DNA of 64,000 bases from the NCBI GenBank assembly GCA_031308135.1, contig JAHLJT010008756.1, positions 66,638,026-66,702,025 of the forward strand, in the 5' to 3' direction. A program made the translations under genes and the position numbers. Source of the stretch: Acheta domesticus (lineage: Eukaryota > Arthropoda > Insecta > Orthoptera > Gryllidae). Of this stretch, positions 22,177 to 34,687 are shown piece after piece. Below the pieces are notes generated by a model. That model did not search any database, had not been told where the DNA came from, and worked only from the letters and a program-made list of their open reading frames with translations. How positions within the stretch are numbered: the stretch's first letter is position 1; each line of letters starts with the position of its first letter.

Positions 22177-23040
22177 CAAAAGAGAGCGTCGATGTTCGCG
22201 CTTTCTTCATTGGTTTATTAAACGTATATATTATGAATAATTGAACATTTAGAAGACACTTTTCGTATTTCTCACAAATTAGCCAATTTTTATGTGTAGA
22301 TATTGGCAAGCCTAACCTGTAGCTGTACCAGACGACACTAGCGCCTCCTATAGTACTACCCTCGAACTTTGTTTCCGGTTTTGATGGAGAGTTGCAAGAC
22401 CCTGCCTCAGGCCCGACCGAAGCTTTGCCGCCTCCGCCGGCCTTCGATCTTCTGCAGCCTCCGCGCGAAGTTGCCACTTGCTGAGCAGCGCGGGTCAGCG
22501 ACCGGCGCGCAGCAGCAGCATGCTGCACCCGCCACAGTGGGCCCAACGCACGACGTATCGCTCCACTTCAATTTTATTTTCCTACATGCGCGTACACAGT
22601 GCTTCGTTTCTAAAATTTTAGGTCCCGGAACACGCCTCGAATTAACTATTAATGTAACTAGCTGAATGTGGCGTTGCCGACGCTTTCAACTATCTTCAGT
22701 TATTTGACTTTTCTTTTTTTTTCTTCGGTTCAGAATTCTCTTGGTTCAGTTTAGATGTTTTGTCAGCGTTGCGAACTAACCACTTATATTTTACCACTTT
22801 AAGTTCTGATTTTCCTCTAATTCACTTATTATATTTCAATACAGTTTTTCAAGGGCCGATTTACAAGTTTACTTCAAAAAATACCCATGAAATACTTCGA
22901 ATCTCACAAATTCATAACAGGCGCTATTTTCATTTCATATTGCTCGTTTGTCGACAATTTGGGTGCCATCCTTATGAAAGAAAATTATGGTGCCGTAGAC
23001 TTCAAATAACCACGGGTTGTAGTACTGGCCGCTAATGTTG
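22177..23040. other. Unassigned stretch with a CpG-rich block
   Basis: The block at 22400-22560 is GC-rich with CAGCAGCAGCATGCTGC. Long open frames on both strands reflect composition. No family was recognised. Confidence 0.4.
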
Positions 23041-23074
23041 ATTCAATCAGTGATTCCTGATTTTGTCCGGAAAG

Positions 23075-23190
23075 GGTCCCCCCCCCCCCGATAAGATGGT
23101 AAAAAGTTCCCCTCAACCAAATTACATATGAGTGGTTACACTATAATTCTAACATAAAAATAATATTTTTGAAAGGTTTCTGTGAAGGCA
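23075..23190 (+). repeat. Dispersed repeat shared with 49292-49412
   Basis: GATAAGATGGTAAAAAGTTC, then CCAAATTACATATGAGTG, TAACATAAAAATAA and GGTTTCT occur in the same order as at 49302-49410. A C homopolymer precedes it at 23080-23089. Confidence 0.6.
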
Positions 23191-23199
23191 ACTGTGTCA

Positions 23200-24530
23200 T
23201 CTATCTTGTTAATTCCAAATACATCGGTGGCTGAAATCCATCACGGGCTTGAGAGGTGCTGCTCCACATGTCGGTTTAGGGAATCATTTGCAACACATTA
23301 GGGAGATTATGGGACGGTATGGGATAATAAAAAGGAGAAGTCCGGCTCGTATCGCACGCCAGGACCAGGTGGTTGCGGCTGAAACACAGCTCCCTTGATG
23401 ATGTCAGCTCTCGATCGCTCGCTGGGACCTCTCTTCGTCTGCCAGCGCTTGCGAAGTGATTTCTTTTAATGTCCGAATATTACCTCACCTGCTCAGAGAT
23501 CTGCAATTAAATGTGAATGAGAACAGAGAGTGGCAGAGACACTGATAGGGACAGGGTGAGGGAGGGAGAGCCAGTGAGAGGGTGATGGGAGGAGAAAGAG
23601 GGAGATGAAGGGCAGAACGACGTCTGCCGGGTTTCCCTAGTATTTATATTTTTATAATAGAATTTAATAATTATTCCCGAACGTCATTCCATGGCGTTCA
23701 CCAGAAATTAAGCCCTGCGTGTACGTAATCTTACCTGTACGTTGACCATGTGTCCTGTCTGATAGTCACTCCTCTTTCGGTGCGCCAATCGAGGCGATTG
23801 AAGTGTCATTCGACGCATCCTGTTCTATGTGAGGATCGTATCATATCAGGACATTCTGAGGTAATTTTTCATAAACGCGTTTAGAGGGCGTTTTAAGCAC
23901 CTACATCACTAATCACTCCTAATTGGCCCTATTTTCGCTCCAAAATGTTATGGAAGGAATGTAGAAGAAACGTGTTTTGAGTCGTTTCTAGGCTCCAGCA
24001 ATTCCAAGCAAATTATTTAACATTGGGGATAAATATATCCAAATTTGTATTGAAACAATTAAAGATAAAAAGTACTTCAAACGATAATTTCCCTTGCAAC
24101 CTTCGTGTTCTGAGGATGAACAAATCAGGCAACTAAAGTTCATTTTTTAATATGGACTGGCTTGGCACAAATAAAAAAAGTTATTACGAAAATATCAGTT
24201 TTTAAATATGGCAGTTGAAGGGTATTTATTTTCAAAGAGAGAAATTACGGTTGTGCCTGCAAAGTAGTGGATGTCCACAAGTTTATTTTATTTCAAGGAG
24301 GATTAGAAAGACGGATGTTTAAGATCTTTCTTAGAAATACCTGCAAGGCAAACATGCTTGTTACAGGAAACATAGAAAGGCGAGTCTGTCCAATATATTT
24401 ACACACTGACATGTTCCGACATGTTTGGGAAGTAACATTTCAGTGTGTGGTGCGGATCCAGTTGGCATTGAATTAATACTGGACGAAATAAAATTATTTT
24501 ATTTTTAGTACTTATGATTTTCCTTGCGTA
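23200..24530. other. Unassigned stretch
   Basis: No gene is supported. A purine-rich GAGAGG tract lies at 23520-23620. Confidence 0.4.
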
Positions 24531-25140
24531 TAGTTTTACTTTCTCGCATTCGTAAGTATATACCGAGTAGTATTCGTTGTATAGAGAAAGTTATGAAATG
24601 ATGCCGAGTATCTATTTTTCGATTTTAACAGAAAAAACACGTTTGAGGTCCTCTGATACCGATAACGGTTTTTTCAAAACGACCCTCCGTTTGTCCGTCC
24701 GTCCGTCAGGCAGTCCGTGTGCAACCCTACCGTTTAAATTATTCCTAGGATTTTTGCTGAAATGAATATTCCCCGATTACTCTCTCTCAATTCCAAGACC
24801 TGCGATTTTAAAAGGAATTCTTTAAATTTTGTGCGTATAAATTAAGCCCCTGGAATATTTTCAAACTTTTCTCAAAATTAATTCCAATTTTTCTCTTTAA
24901 ATTTATCGATAAGTAAAGAGTTAAATTCATTTATAAAGATTCCATAGATCCTATTTTCACTGATAACTTTGAAATTTTTAAGATTACAAAAGTTTGAATG
25001 TTTTTTGGCGTCATCTTACGACTTCAGTATTCAAGTAAGATTTTTTCGCATTATACACTTTAATTAATGTCATGTACATTTTTTACTTTCTCGCCTTTTT
25101 GAAAATGTCCGGGTGATTTTGAGATAAAGATGATCTATAT
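24530..25140 (-). repeat. RB family repeat, copy 2 (reverse)
   Basis: It starts with the terminal hairpin (ACTTTCTCGCATTC to GTATAGAGAAAGT, 24537-24592). The GTCCGTCCGTCCGTC tract near 24693 and the AT-rich body follow, in the reverse order of the plus copies. Confidence 0.65.
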
Positions 25141-26570
25141 TAAAAAAAGGAAACGGCTCCAAATTTTTTGTTTAATTTCTTTGTACGGATTGCGCTAATT
25201 TAGGTTTGCCATAAGGATAATAATGGAATTCAGGAGATTCGAAATAAATTTCTGAACAATTTATTTATTTTTATGCAACTAAATAGTGTAAGTAACTAAT
25301 ATAACATGGAAATGGTATATCAAGTGAACATCTAAATAGTAAATCAAGATAAATTACATTGCACACTTTCAAGAATAACAAGATGACCACTCTTTTTCTA
25401 GGACGAATTTTCCTGATTTTTGAAGGTTATTCTGATAATTTCCTTATTATTCAATGACAAAATTTGTGAAGTATTTCAAGGTATTTAAATACAATCTTCT
25501 TATATATTATTTCTCAAAGTGCTGTTTGGTCTTTTCAATAAATTGGGCGACATACGAAACCGATCTGTTTAAAGAAGCAATGGATTGAAAAATCGTGTTT
25601 CCTTTCAGCTGCACATGGGACGATCGTATTGGAAAAGTGCTTTAAAAATACGTAAATATTTAAAAAAAGTAGTAATTCGGGATCTGTAATTTCTGATTGC
25701 CGCGCGATCTTTCGGAAGAAAATTACCCTGTCGGACGGTGGGGGACAAGTGAATGTGGCAATCTCAAGCATTTTTGTTTGTTTCAGTTAAGTGTAGGTTG
25801 TGTAAGCACGTGAACGTGATTTTCTTCATTGACACATAAAACACTGTTATTGAATTTACTGAGCCCTTTTTCTCCTTTGCTTTCCAGATTCTCGTGCATA
25901 GTTGCACATTGTGAGAGAAATAGAGGCATTTGATTTAAATCACACAGTACCTTTCTGTATCTATTTTTCAGCTCTCAAATTGCACCGTAAAAATACAAAA
26001 ATAACGATATTTGCTGAACAAAGGAATTAGCTGTATGCGTTTTGTTAGTAGTGTATATTGCTCTGATGTAGTCCACAAATAGTCCCAAAATGCATTTGTT
26101 TAAAGGACTCTGTGAAATGATAACAGAGTATAAAAATCAGGACATTTCGCAGAAACAAAGAAAAATCTGGTTGGACATCGGGACTCGTGTCGATATTCAG
26201 AACATATCCCACTTTTTCAGGATGTATGGAAACTCTATGCTAATTGTACTGAAAAATATGCCATTAAAGCCATTTTTTTTAAAAAAAACACAAATATATT
26301 ACTTTTTAAATATTTCTCAAGTCGTTAATATTTGCAGAACGGACTTACTTTAAACGTTATTGCATTTACGAGTAGAAGCGCTTCAAATAATATCCAATGA
26401 AGGTCTTCGAACACTTAAAAGTCTGCTGTGAAAATGAACTCAAAACTGCGCCTTTTCTGAAACTCTAAAACGACAATTTTCTCAATTTCAACAGAAATTT
26501 CCATGTAGGACCAAATTTTACTCATTTACAATATTCTTACAGTTATATTTGAGTTCTATCATTAGGTGTC
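25141..26570. other. Unassigned AT-rich stretch
   Basis: No gene is supported. Open frames at 25535-25771 (minus) and 26090-26353 (plus) resemble no known family. Confidence 0.4.
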
Positions 26571-26574
26571 CGAA

Positions 26575-26715
26575 AAATATGAAAACATATTCTTTAGGCG
26601 GCAATAGACGTCAGCGATGGAGAAGGTGGCCAAACCAAAGACCCGACCCAGACGCAAGAGAATATACTAACTAGTACGAGAAAGCTTCTGCCATTCTATA
26701 GCACCACTAGTTAAG
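26575..26715 (+). repeat. Solitary right arm of the 4829-6295 inverted-repeat element
   Basis: GGCGGCAATAGACGTCAGCG, CAAAGACCCGACCCAG, GCTTCTGCCATTCTATAGC and the tip ATAGCACCAC followed by TA line up with the right arm ending at 6295. No left arm was found nearby, so this is a truncated copy. Confidence 0.6.
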
Positions 26716-29600
26716 TGTGTGACGACTGGGGGATAAATATGTGCAAAGCGGTTGTTAAATAAAAAAAGAAGTAAATGCACATTCTGAAGTCCTAAACTCT
26801 GAAAAACAAGTTTTTCCCCAAAATATACTAACTTATCATTCATTTCACGTCATCAGACGTAACGAGCTGAGGTCGCCGGCAACGAGAAGCGGCACGATGA
26901 TGAGATGGTTATATAGAAAATTCTCGATTCTTCAAAGATTATTTTGTATTTTGTCATTTAAATATTTGTAACTAATATTATTTAATGTCTTCGAACTAAA
27001 TGTCCTCTGCTCTGCTGTACTTGTGCTGTACGTATGTTTTCTATCTTCCTTATTTTTCGCCATTGTCTCATTCTTATCGTTTCCAACCATCGCAATCAGA
27101 AATGACCAGGCCAAACCTGTCCTTCCCTCATCTCCTTGAAACACTGTACTCTACCGTGACCAGATGTTTTGATACTCATTTCTTTCTCACATTGCCTGGA
27201 CCGATCTTCAGTACGTTCCATATGCATCACAGTCTTTTCGATTTTTTTCCCCCTTTGCTTCAGACCAACCCGTTTTTCGCCCATCTTCTGCACCCGCCTC
27301 CATCTGTTTTGAGCGGGACGTCTTTTCCTTGTCTCGACCTCATCATCCGGTTGGCAGACGCTGGAATGCGCGGGGGATAATACAGATTTTCCTCGTTTGT
27401 ATTTCTAGTGGTACCGACTCTTGCAAAAGCGTCGTTGCTTTAAGATGCAGGGGAAGGAATAACAAGGCTGCAACGTTATCTCAAGTGCCGTCACTTCGCG
27501 AGGACGAAACTACAAAAAAACGCCAGCAGGTGGTAAACTTCCCTCTATTCTTTACAAGAAAATCGTGATGTCCCAGAATAGCATGACCTTTGAAGGGCAT
27601 TCGCATAGAAATCCATTTATATAAGCGTGTGTTATTTTGTGTCCCTTTTGTCGTTATTTAGTACATGTATTGTGAATTTTGTATACTTACTTGAAAGAAA
27701 AATCGAGGAAAGAAAACAAAAGATAATTTGGCCTAGAATAAAGTTATTTATGACAATACCAAATAATTCAAGAATATAGTTTTTGTGTTAATTTCATTCA
27801 ATTTCTGAGTAATGTGACATAATAAATGCAACTCGATAAAATAATTTTTTGTTATTTACGGTGGTAAACCCGCACTTGGACCCTTAGCAACCAACCATCT
27901 AAACAACACTGTAAGAACGCGTCCATAGCAACGGCCCGAGAGTCCATTAAAAATATTTTAGTGGACTTTCGGGTTTAGATTTTGTCAGTGCTCGTAAATC
28001 TTGGGATAAACATGACTTTGACACAAAACACAATGTTTGGGAATAAATGTAAACAATTGTCAGAGGAATATGTAACCAGTAATATATTCTTTTTCTTGTA
28101 TATTGTTCACGGTCAAGTCTCCAAGTTCTGATGCCCGGCAAGCACCAAATACTCCAAAAACAAGAATGACATTTAAAAGCAGGTATATGTGATCGTCAGC
28201 CTCTTGTATGAACGTAGTTACTTGCTATTCTGATTTTTAGACTTGTAATTAGCTTAGATTTTTTCTTCAAATATTCAATAAGTTTATAATAGTATATTCA
28301 AATAAATTTTAAATAATTAGTCTTCAGTATTTACTATTATTTCAAAGAATAGAGAATAAATAACTTACGTGGATGCTCAGTCTTTTTATGTATTTTTATA
28401 CATTTTTCAACATACTCAAGTATGACTACAGACTAGTTGGTTTTAATATTTTTGAGCATTCGTTCAAAAATGCTAGAATAACCCTTTGTTAATTCCTCGA
28501 ACATTCCTTTTCGTTCGTCAATCACAAAATAAATCATTAGCTTTTTCATAAGTGGTTACAGATTTAAAAGGCATCAAACTATATCTTGCATTGTCTGCTT
28601 CCTCCAAAATAATATTGGCACGAAAATATACTGATACTTCTCGAATTCCCCAATTTTTTTCTCAATCAACTTGCATTACCAGAAAAATCATTCAACTGTT
28701 TAATGACAAACAAAATAACCAGTACAACCAACTCTTGCTACAGAAAACCGAGAGTTATGACAATTTTTTCTTAACTCATGAAAGTGAAAAATGTTTATTT
28801 TGAATAAGCGATAAACTAGAAATAACAAAAAAACATTGTTCGTGACTCGTCCTTTATTAACTCGGCTTCGCTAACGCTCCGCCTCTCAGTTAACCTTCCG
28901 GCTTCGTCCTTAAAGACCCATTTAGAGGACTCGTGACGTAAATAATTCCGATAATACTTTCAAAAGCTTAGGAGGTATTGTAAATAATCTCTTAAGCTTT
29001 TGAGAATATTGACGAATTGTATTTAAAAGTATTATGCATACTATATTAGTTTTTTTTATTTTAACATACATTTTATTTTAACTTTATATTAAATGTTGCG
29101 TTCTATGCATTAAGCACTACATCTTTGTCATGAATATTTAAGTGGCATGACATATTATTCTTATTTCCGTCGTGTTCTGAAGTTAACGGGTACGTCATAT
29201 AATCTCAGTTCACGACAGAGGAAGGGACATACAGAGTGACGAACATAATCAGCGTGGATGACGTCTCTCTCCAGAAGCATTTGCGAGCAGTGTCAGCTTA
29301 CACTGTCATCGGCGTCAGTATTTTAATAGAAGTCAAGTCCTCTGAACGAACTAGACAGAATAACGCAGTAGAGCGCATGTTTGTTCCGTTTATTCAGGGT
29401 GTAATTTTAGCCATATGCACTCCTCAGAAAAACTTCACTATCTTCCAGAATAACCAACATTCGTGTTGTGAATGTTTTCAAGAGCAATATTTACATTATT
29501 TTTTAAGACATTAGCGAACGTATTGCGTTGGTCCACAAGAAAAGTGACACATTTCAAAAACCCGCCTTTTTCATTTCCTCGGTTACGCGTCGTATGCGTA
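26716..29600. other. Unassigned stretch with a palindrome and a CpG-rich end-like sequence
   Basis: Within it, 27925-27963 is a near-perfect palindrome (CCCGAGAGTCCATTAAAA pairing with TTTTAGTGGACTTTCGGG). At 28840-28945 there is a GTGACTCGTCC to GGACTCGTGACG segment with CGGCTTCGCTAACGCTCCGC inside, which looks like the end of a DNA transposon. No protein family was recognised in the open frames. Confidence 0.4.
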
Positions 29601-29609
29601 GTAAAGTCG

Positions 29610-30001
29610 TTCCGTATGCGTAGTAAAGTCTCCGTCCTTCCGTCCGTCCGTCTGTCTGTCTGTCTGTCTCTGTCTGTACGTCTGTCTCTGCCTGTCTCTG
29701 CCTGTCTGCCTGTCTCTGTCTGTCAGTCCGTCCGTCCGTCCGTCCGTCCCTCTGTCCGTCTGTCCGACCCACCGTCTATGGTCAACGCTTGCGCCTAAAC
29801 CGTTCTGACCATTTTACCCAAAACTGATATCTTTTGGATCTGAACGAACTCTCGGGGACTTGCGAATTTTAAAGGGATATTTTAATCTTTGGGTGTTCTT
29901 TAGATGAAGCCTCAACAACATTTTCAAAATTTTCTCAAAATGGTTTCAAAGTTTATGTTTAAACTTCGTCCTTGGGCAGCGTAGAAAACGCTCATTAGGA
30001 C
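29610..30001 (-). repeat. RB family repeat, copy 3 (reverse), with expanded CCGT/CTGT tract
   Basis: The tract 29625-29775 is an expanded (CCGT)n/(CTGT)n/(CTCTGC)n microsatellite. It is followed by the RB body (CAACGCTTGCGCCTAAACCG, CCCAAAACTGATATC). The right end is cut by the 30006 transposon. Confidence 0.7.
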
Positions 30002-30005
30002 AGTA

Positions 30006-30034
30006 CGCGACCTTAAAGTAAAAAGGTTCTATCT
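30006..30034 (+). repeat. Left TIR of the AGTA-flanked transposon
   Basis: Begins CGCGACCTTAAAG and ends GGTTCTATCT. It is an exact inverse of 34688-34716. Confidence 0.95.
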
Positions 30035-30310
30035 AACATTTTTTCCAAAAATGACTTTATGTTATATTTGTAATGGTAGCGATGAGATTTACATAACCTC
30101 TAAGTTACATTGATCTACGAAGATTAGTTTCTTAGATACAGATAAGATAAAATGGTTCTATCTGCAAAACGTATGTTCAAGTTCGGGAAAAAAGGTTCTA
30201 TCTGCTTCACCGCGCAAACCAATCTGTTTACATGTATGTGGACATTATCTTGTTGGCTGCGCAAAGTGTCCAGGTATTGTAAGATCTTTTGAGAAGCAGA
30301 TTTAATTGCA

Positions 30311-30466
30311 ATGTTGTGTGAAAGTGAAAATGAAGATGCTGTTTTTGAGCATTCTTGTTCTGAATACGATTCTAATGCGACAAGCAGTACTGAAGAAGAC
30401 GAGACACCGAGGCAAAACAGTGCTGTAAGCACTGTTTGTGTTAAAGCAAAACAGTTCTGCAAGAAG
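30311..30466 (+). pseudogene. Transposase exon 1 of the AGTA-flanked element
   Basis: ATG at 30311 opens an acidic, serine-rich reading frame (starting MLCESENEDAVFEHSCSEYD) of 52 codons. It ends at AAG followed by a GTAAAC donor (30467). It is a plausible N-terminal exon because it lies between the left subterminal repeats and the cysteine-rich core. The exon-intron reading is inference. Its own frame is intact. Confidence 0.55.
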
Positions 30467-30967
30467 GTAAACATATTTTTATAAATATCGAACTATTTAT
30501 TCTTTATCGGGTTTAATTGGTAGCCATCTAGAATTTATAATAGTTCGGCAAAATTGGGCATTTGGATATTCCTTACGACGCCTGAGTGAATGTCTTGCTA
30601 AATCAACGAATTTATAGGTTATGCGACACAAACTATTTGTACTCCACTTCACAGTATTGATATAATATAAAAAAAATGGTTACCTGTAAATCCTTTTTAC
30701 AACCCGGATTATTACGATTTTACTTCTTTTCGGTTAATACGTAAATGTATTGTTAACCCTTCGTTAGGAGCGCCTGTATCTAGTAGACCCAATCCGTTTT
30801 AAGAACTCAATATCTCGCTGTGTTGTGGCTGTAAGTTTTCGCAATCTGGTGGCATCGTGTAATAAGAAGGATTGCAAAAAAGTGCAAGGGTCGAAGAAAC
30901 ATCAAGCTGGCTTAGAACATTTAAGAGACAAGGTCATCAAGCTTAACAATTTAACAAAACTACAAAT

Positions 30968-31400
30968 TGTGGAAATTTTTGTCGTCACAACTGCACTCTA
31001 AATGTCACTCCAGAAGAGCAAGAGAGATTATTTATTTCGTTTTACAAATTGGCAACTCATTCTGAAAAGGTCAGCTACATACTAAGGACACCAGATCCTT
31101 TCCAGAAAAAAAGAAATCCAACAGAAAATATTCTAAACCTTCGAAAGAAGATTACATTCGTTTACAAGTTTTATGTTTCAAATAAAGAAACTATTGTGTG
31201 TAAGAAGTTCTACCTCAACACACTTTCTATATGCCAGAGGATGATAAATAATGCATCTTTACACAAAGATAAAATAACAGGAATACCAAAATTGTACGAT
31301 CGAGGTAGCAAAACTAAGGATAAAATACCAAAAGACGTGAAAGACAGAGTGAGGGCACACATTAAATCTTTCCCTAAAACAGTCACTATTGTAGTCCTAT
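30968..31400 (+). pseudogene. Transposase 5' core (cysteine-rich domain), interrupted by LTR
   Basis: The reading frame opens with CGNFCRHNC (from 30968), a zinc-binding-like cluster. TPEEQERLFISFYKLA, VCKKFYLNTLSICQRMI, TGIPKLYDRGSKTKDKIPKD and RAHIKSFP follow. A frameshift near 31380 leads to NSHYCSPI, and the LTR then cuts the frame. The order (Cys cluster, 'FYL.TL....RI' helix, 'G.PK', 'HI.SFP..ESHYCR') is one I recognise from a large class of arthropod and cnidarian transposase-like proteins. It continues in the right frame at 33025. Confidence 0.7.
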
Positions 31401-33024
31401 TGTGACCGTTCGTGTAGGTCGGCCGTGGGGAAATTTCGTGGGTAATTTGGCTCTTGTTGAAATTTTGAAAAAAAACAACACAAAGTTGAAAGCCACAAAC
31501 ATTAATATAATTGAATCTCAAAAAAAAAAAAAAAAAAAAGAAACACAAATTACAAAATTACCTAACATGCACAGATAAACAAATGAACAAAGAAAAATAC
31601 AACACTGAACAGCGTAAAAAAAAACTTTTTGAGGAAAAATCAACTGCAGAAATTATGAATTTCAAAGTTGGCACAAACTAGCATCACAGCAACATCTTCT
31701 GTGACAAAAATAAATTGAAATCCAACAAATTGAATCAAAGATATCTCTGGGGAGATGAGTACACATAATAGTACATCAGAGGGTAGAGCACAGGCATTTC
31801 GGATGACAAAATGCCTCAGCACTTTCTGTTTACAAAAATTGCAATTAACCCTTCCTCAACATACACTGCATTAGCATACATAGTAGTTTCTTGCAAAACA
31901 ATTCACTTCAATTACAAAGACATATGTTGTATACAATTAAAATGAATAAACATAGTTTTGAAAACACAGAATATTCAAAAGAAATTGCAAAAAAAAAACT
32001 AAACATGTGTGTTTACACCATAAATGTGAAACATTTATTACAACCTACACCTTTGGTTGAAATTAAAAAAATATGTTGTATTTTTACTCAACAGGCATCC
32101 AAATTTCAATAAATATTTCAAGATATTTAAGTTCACTTAAATTCAACAGTTCATAGCAAATATACTTTTATAACCTTTTAATTGTTCATAAATAACCCAA
32201 ATTGTTTCTAACTTGATTTGGATTTTACACTATCATCAAAATGTTCTTTTTGATTTAAAGACAGAAACTGCACTTGTAGTGTATTAACATGACAAGATTC
32301 TATCATAAATAAGTGATGTTCTCCCCTTAGAAAGACACACTACTTCAAATATCTTTTGAAAATAGTCCACAATGATTATGGAAATACCAATGGTCGGGTA
32401 TATCATACATTATGCAAGAGTGTTAATGGCCAAAAAAAATATTAAACAATCTGACAGTGAACTACAGGAACAGCACTTCAACCTGCATTCTACAGTCAAT
32501 TGCTTCCAAATTCTCATTACTTTTTATAGTATCACATATAAAATTGTTTTGTCTTTAACACCGACCTTATTTCGGTGGCCGTGGCGTTCGCCACCAGCGC
32601 ACAACTCACAGCGAACTAATGCGGCTGCCGACGCTCTGTCTTGGGCCTAAGCACGGGTTCTCTCTGTAACCACGTCTTACTCCAAGACCAGATGCCTCCG
32701 TCGAACGCGCATCTGCGGTGTGAATTTAGCCACCACTGGGCCAAACCTCTTTCTCGCTAACTGGAGCTCGCGGCCCCAAACCATCAGCTTCCAAATTCAC
32801 GCTGCTACCTCACGCTGCCGCTTCTCGAAACATTCTGCGCACTCCCCTCACACCGCGGTTACAACCCCTTCTTTTCCGCGTAGGGGGGGGGACAACTGTC
32901 TTCCCCCCGCCACCCCTCCAGCGACCGCTGATAAGACGACGGGTTACGTAATCGCGCGGCGAAGCACGCAGACGAGGTCTTTCTTATCGCCAAATAGTGA
33001 CTGAGCAAGCTCAGGATCGCTACA
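31401..33024. mobile_element. Solo LTR-like insertion (1624 bp) with CTAT duplication
   Basis: The insert begins TGTGACCG and ends CGCTACA, so it has TG...CA ends, and is flanked by CTAT on both sides (31397-31400 and 33025-33028). Leaving out the insert and one CTAT puts the transposase halves back in one frame, which independently confirms both borders. No internal duplication marks two LTRs and no gag or pol is seen, so it reads as a solo LTR. It is AT-rich until about 32560, with a poly(A) run near 31520. It then has a CpG-rich part (32570-33000) like an LTR promoter/R-U5 zone. Confidence 0.75.
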
Positions 33025-34183
33025 CTATTACTACTAAGAAGTGCCTCGTCTCCAACTTAAATATCACGAAAACGTACGACCTCTACAAGGAATGTTGTGT
33101 AAACGAAAGATGTCAATTTGTAAAATTATCTATATATTGGAATATTTTTAATGAAGAATTTAATTTGGATTTCTTTCAGCCAAAAGCGGATAGATGTGAA
33201 TACAGAATTAATGAGTTGGAAAATAATATTTCTAATGATTTAAAATTAAAATACATTGAAAAAGGATAACAAGGATAACAAGGAAAACTGGAGAAACGAA
33301 AGAGAGGAAGATCATAAGATCAGAGATGAACAAACAATTGTAGTGTCCTTTCATTTAGAAAATGTGATAGGAATTACGAGAGCAAACAAGTATTTTCTTC
33401 TATAGGAGAAAATTAAATTTATTTAACATGATAGTTCATGTTTTCCCAAACAAAGATGTATATTGCGCAATTTGGACAGAAATTGACATAGGCTATTCTG
33501 GAAATGACATTGCAAATGCCGTTTCCCAAATTTTGGAAAAAATAATTCATAACTCACCTAAGGTAAAACATTTTATAATGTGGAGCGACAGCTATGTACC
33601 CCAAAACAATAATCAGATGATGTCTCTGGCAATGAAGGACTTTCTAAAAAAAACACCCACAAATCGATGACATAGTTTTGAAATACTCTACTGCTGGTCA
33701 CTTGTGTATTCCGGAAATACACAATGTTCATTACCAGATAGAGAAAGCTCTGAGAGCTAGAGAATTCTGGTCACCGATTTCTTTCATGCGGATACATTTT
33801 GCAGTAAATAGAAAAAAGCCACTTAATATTATTCAGATGAAAACAATGCATTTTAAGGATTTCCATAAAAGCAGAAAACATCTTCATTTTAATAAATACC
33901 TTTCTCTCAAGTTTCGCAATTAAAATTCACTCAAAGACAAGCTGAAGTTAGAGTATAAAATTAAACGTTCTGATTCACCAATTTTCCCCCGTAAATGTGC
34001 GACTACACATTTCCACAAGATGGGTGACGAAAAGTTCTTTTCCCATCTATTCGCCTGTGCAAACGTACGTGGAGAGAGAGAAGTTTTTAAAGAAGGAAAA
34101 GGTAGCCTATTTAGCATACATGTTGAAATGGATACCAACTCTGGATCAACCCTACTTCATAGAATTGCTTAAAAAACTAAAAT
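33025..34183 (+). pseudogene. Transposase 3' half with DDE-like core
   Basis: After the LTR the protein resumes with LNITKTYDLYKECC, VKLSIYWNIFNEEFNL, FFQPKADRCEYR, then DEQTIVVSFHLENVIG. The expected catalytic Asp there reads His (codon 33352-33354). The next block, FIMWSDSYVPQNNNQMM, carries the second Asp at 33587-33589. Frameshifts then lead to KYSTAGHLCIPEIHNVHYQI with EKALRAREFWSPISFM, the likely third acidic block (family form GHS..QEVD..HSQIE). A tail with KTMHFKDFHKS follows, ending near 34183. The His change and shifts make it dead. The family is a DDE-type transposase, probably the same as in Sola-like elements. Confidence 0.7.
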
Positions 34184-34687
34184 AATATTATGGCTACGCG
34201 ACATTTTACTTTAATGTGTTTGTAATATATCATTTCAAATTTAAGTGTAATTCAGTAATTTACAATAGGTTACTTTTTTCCACTTCTAGTTGGCTAAGTA
34301 ATGACATGAAATTAAAATTGGGTACTCTAAATAAGAATTTTACTAAAATGTAAGCACATTTCTTTGAATTCTTTAAAATTTAATAAATGATACAGTTACA
34401 TGTGTATTTAGCAATTATTTAAGTAATATACCAGTCAAATTTTCCTACCAATAGAACCTTTTTGCTCGAACTTGAAAATGCATATTGAGAGTAAAAAGGT
34501 TCTATCTGCAAAAATAGGGTCTTGGTTTCTACCAAAGTTACAATGCTTTTAGAATAATTATCAGTCTACAGTTTTGTACTTGGATGTCAAGTACACTGAC
34601 AAAGTTTCAATACATTTAATAAAATAATTTTTGTTTTAGAAAGGGACAAAACTTTGAAATGCTCTCCTGTAAAATTTACTGCGGTGC

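Noticed and set aside
29554..29798. Arg/Thr/Asp-Gly repeat protein on either strand
   Set aside because: It is the translation of a CCGT/CTGT microsatellite inside RB.
31401..33024. Full retrovirus-like element inside the transposon
   Set aside because: No gag, pol or envelope reading frame and no second LTR; best read as a solo LTR.
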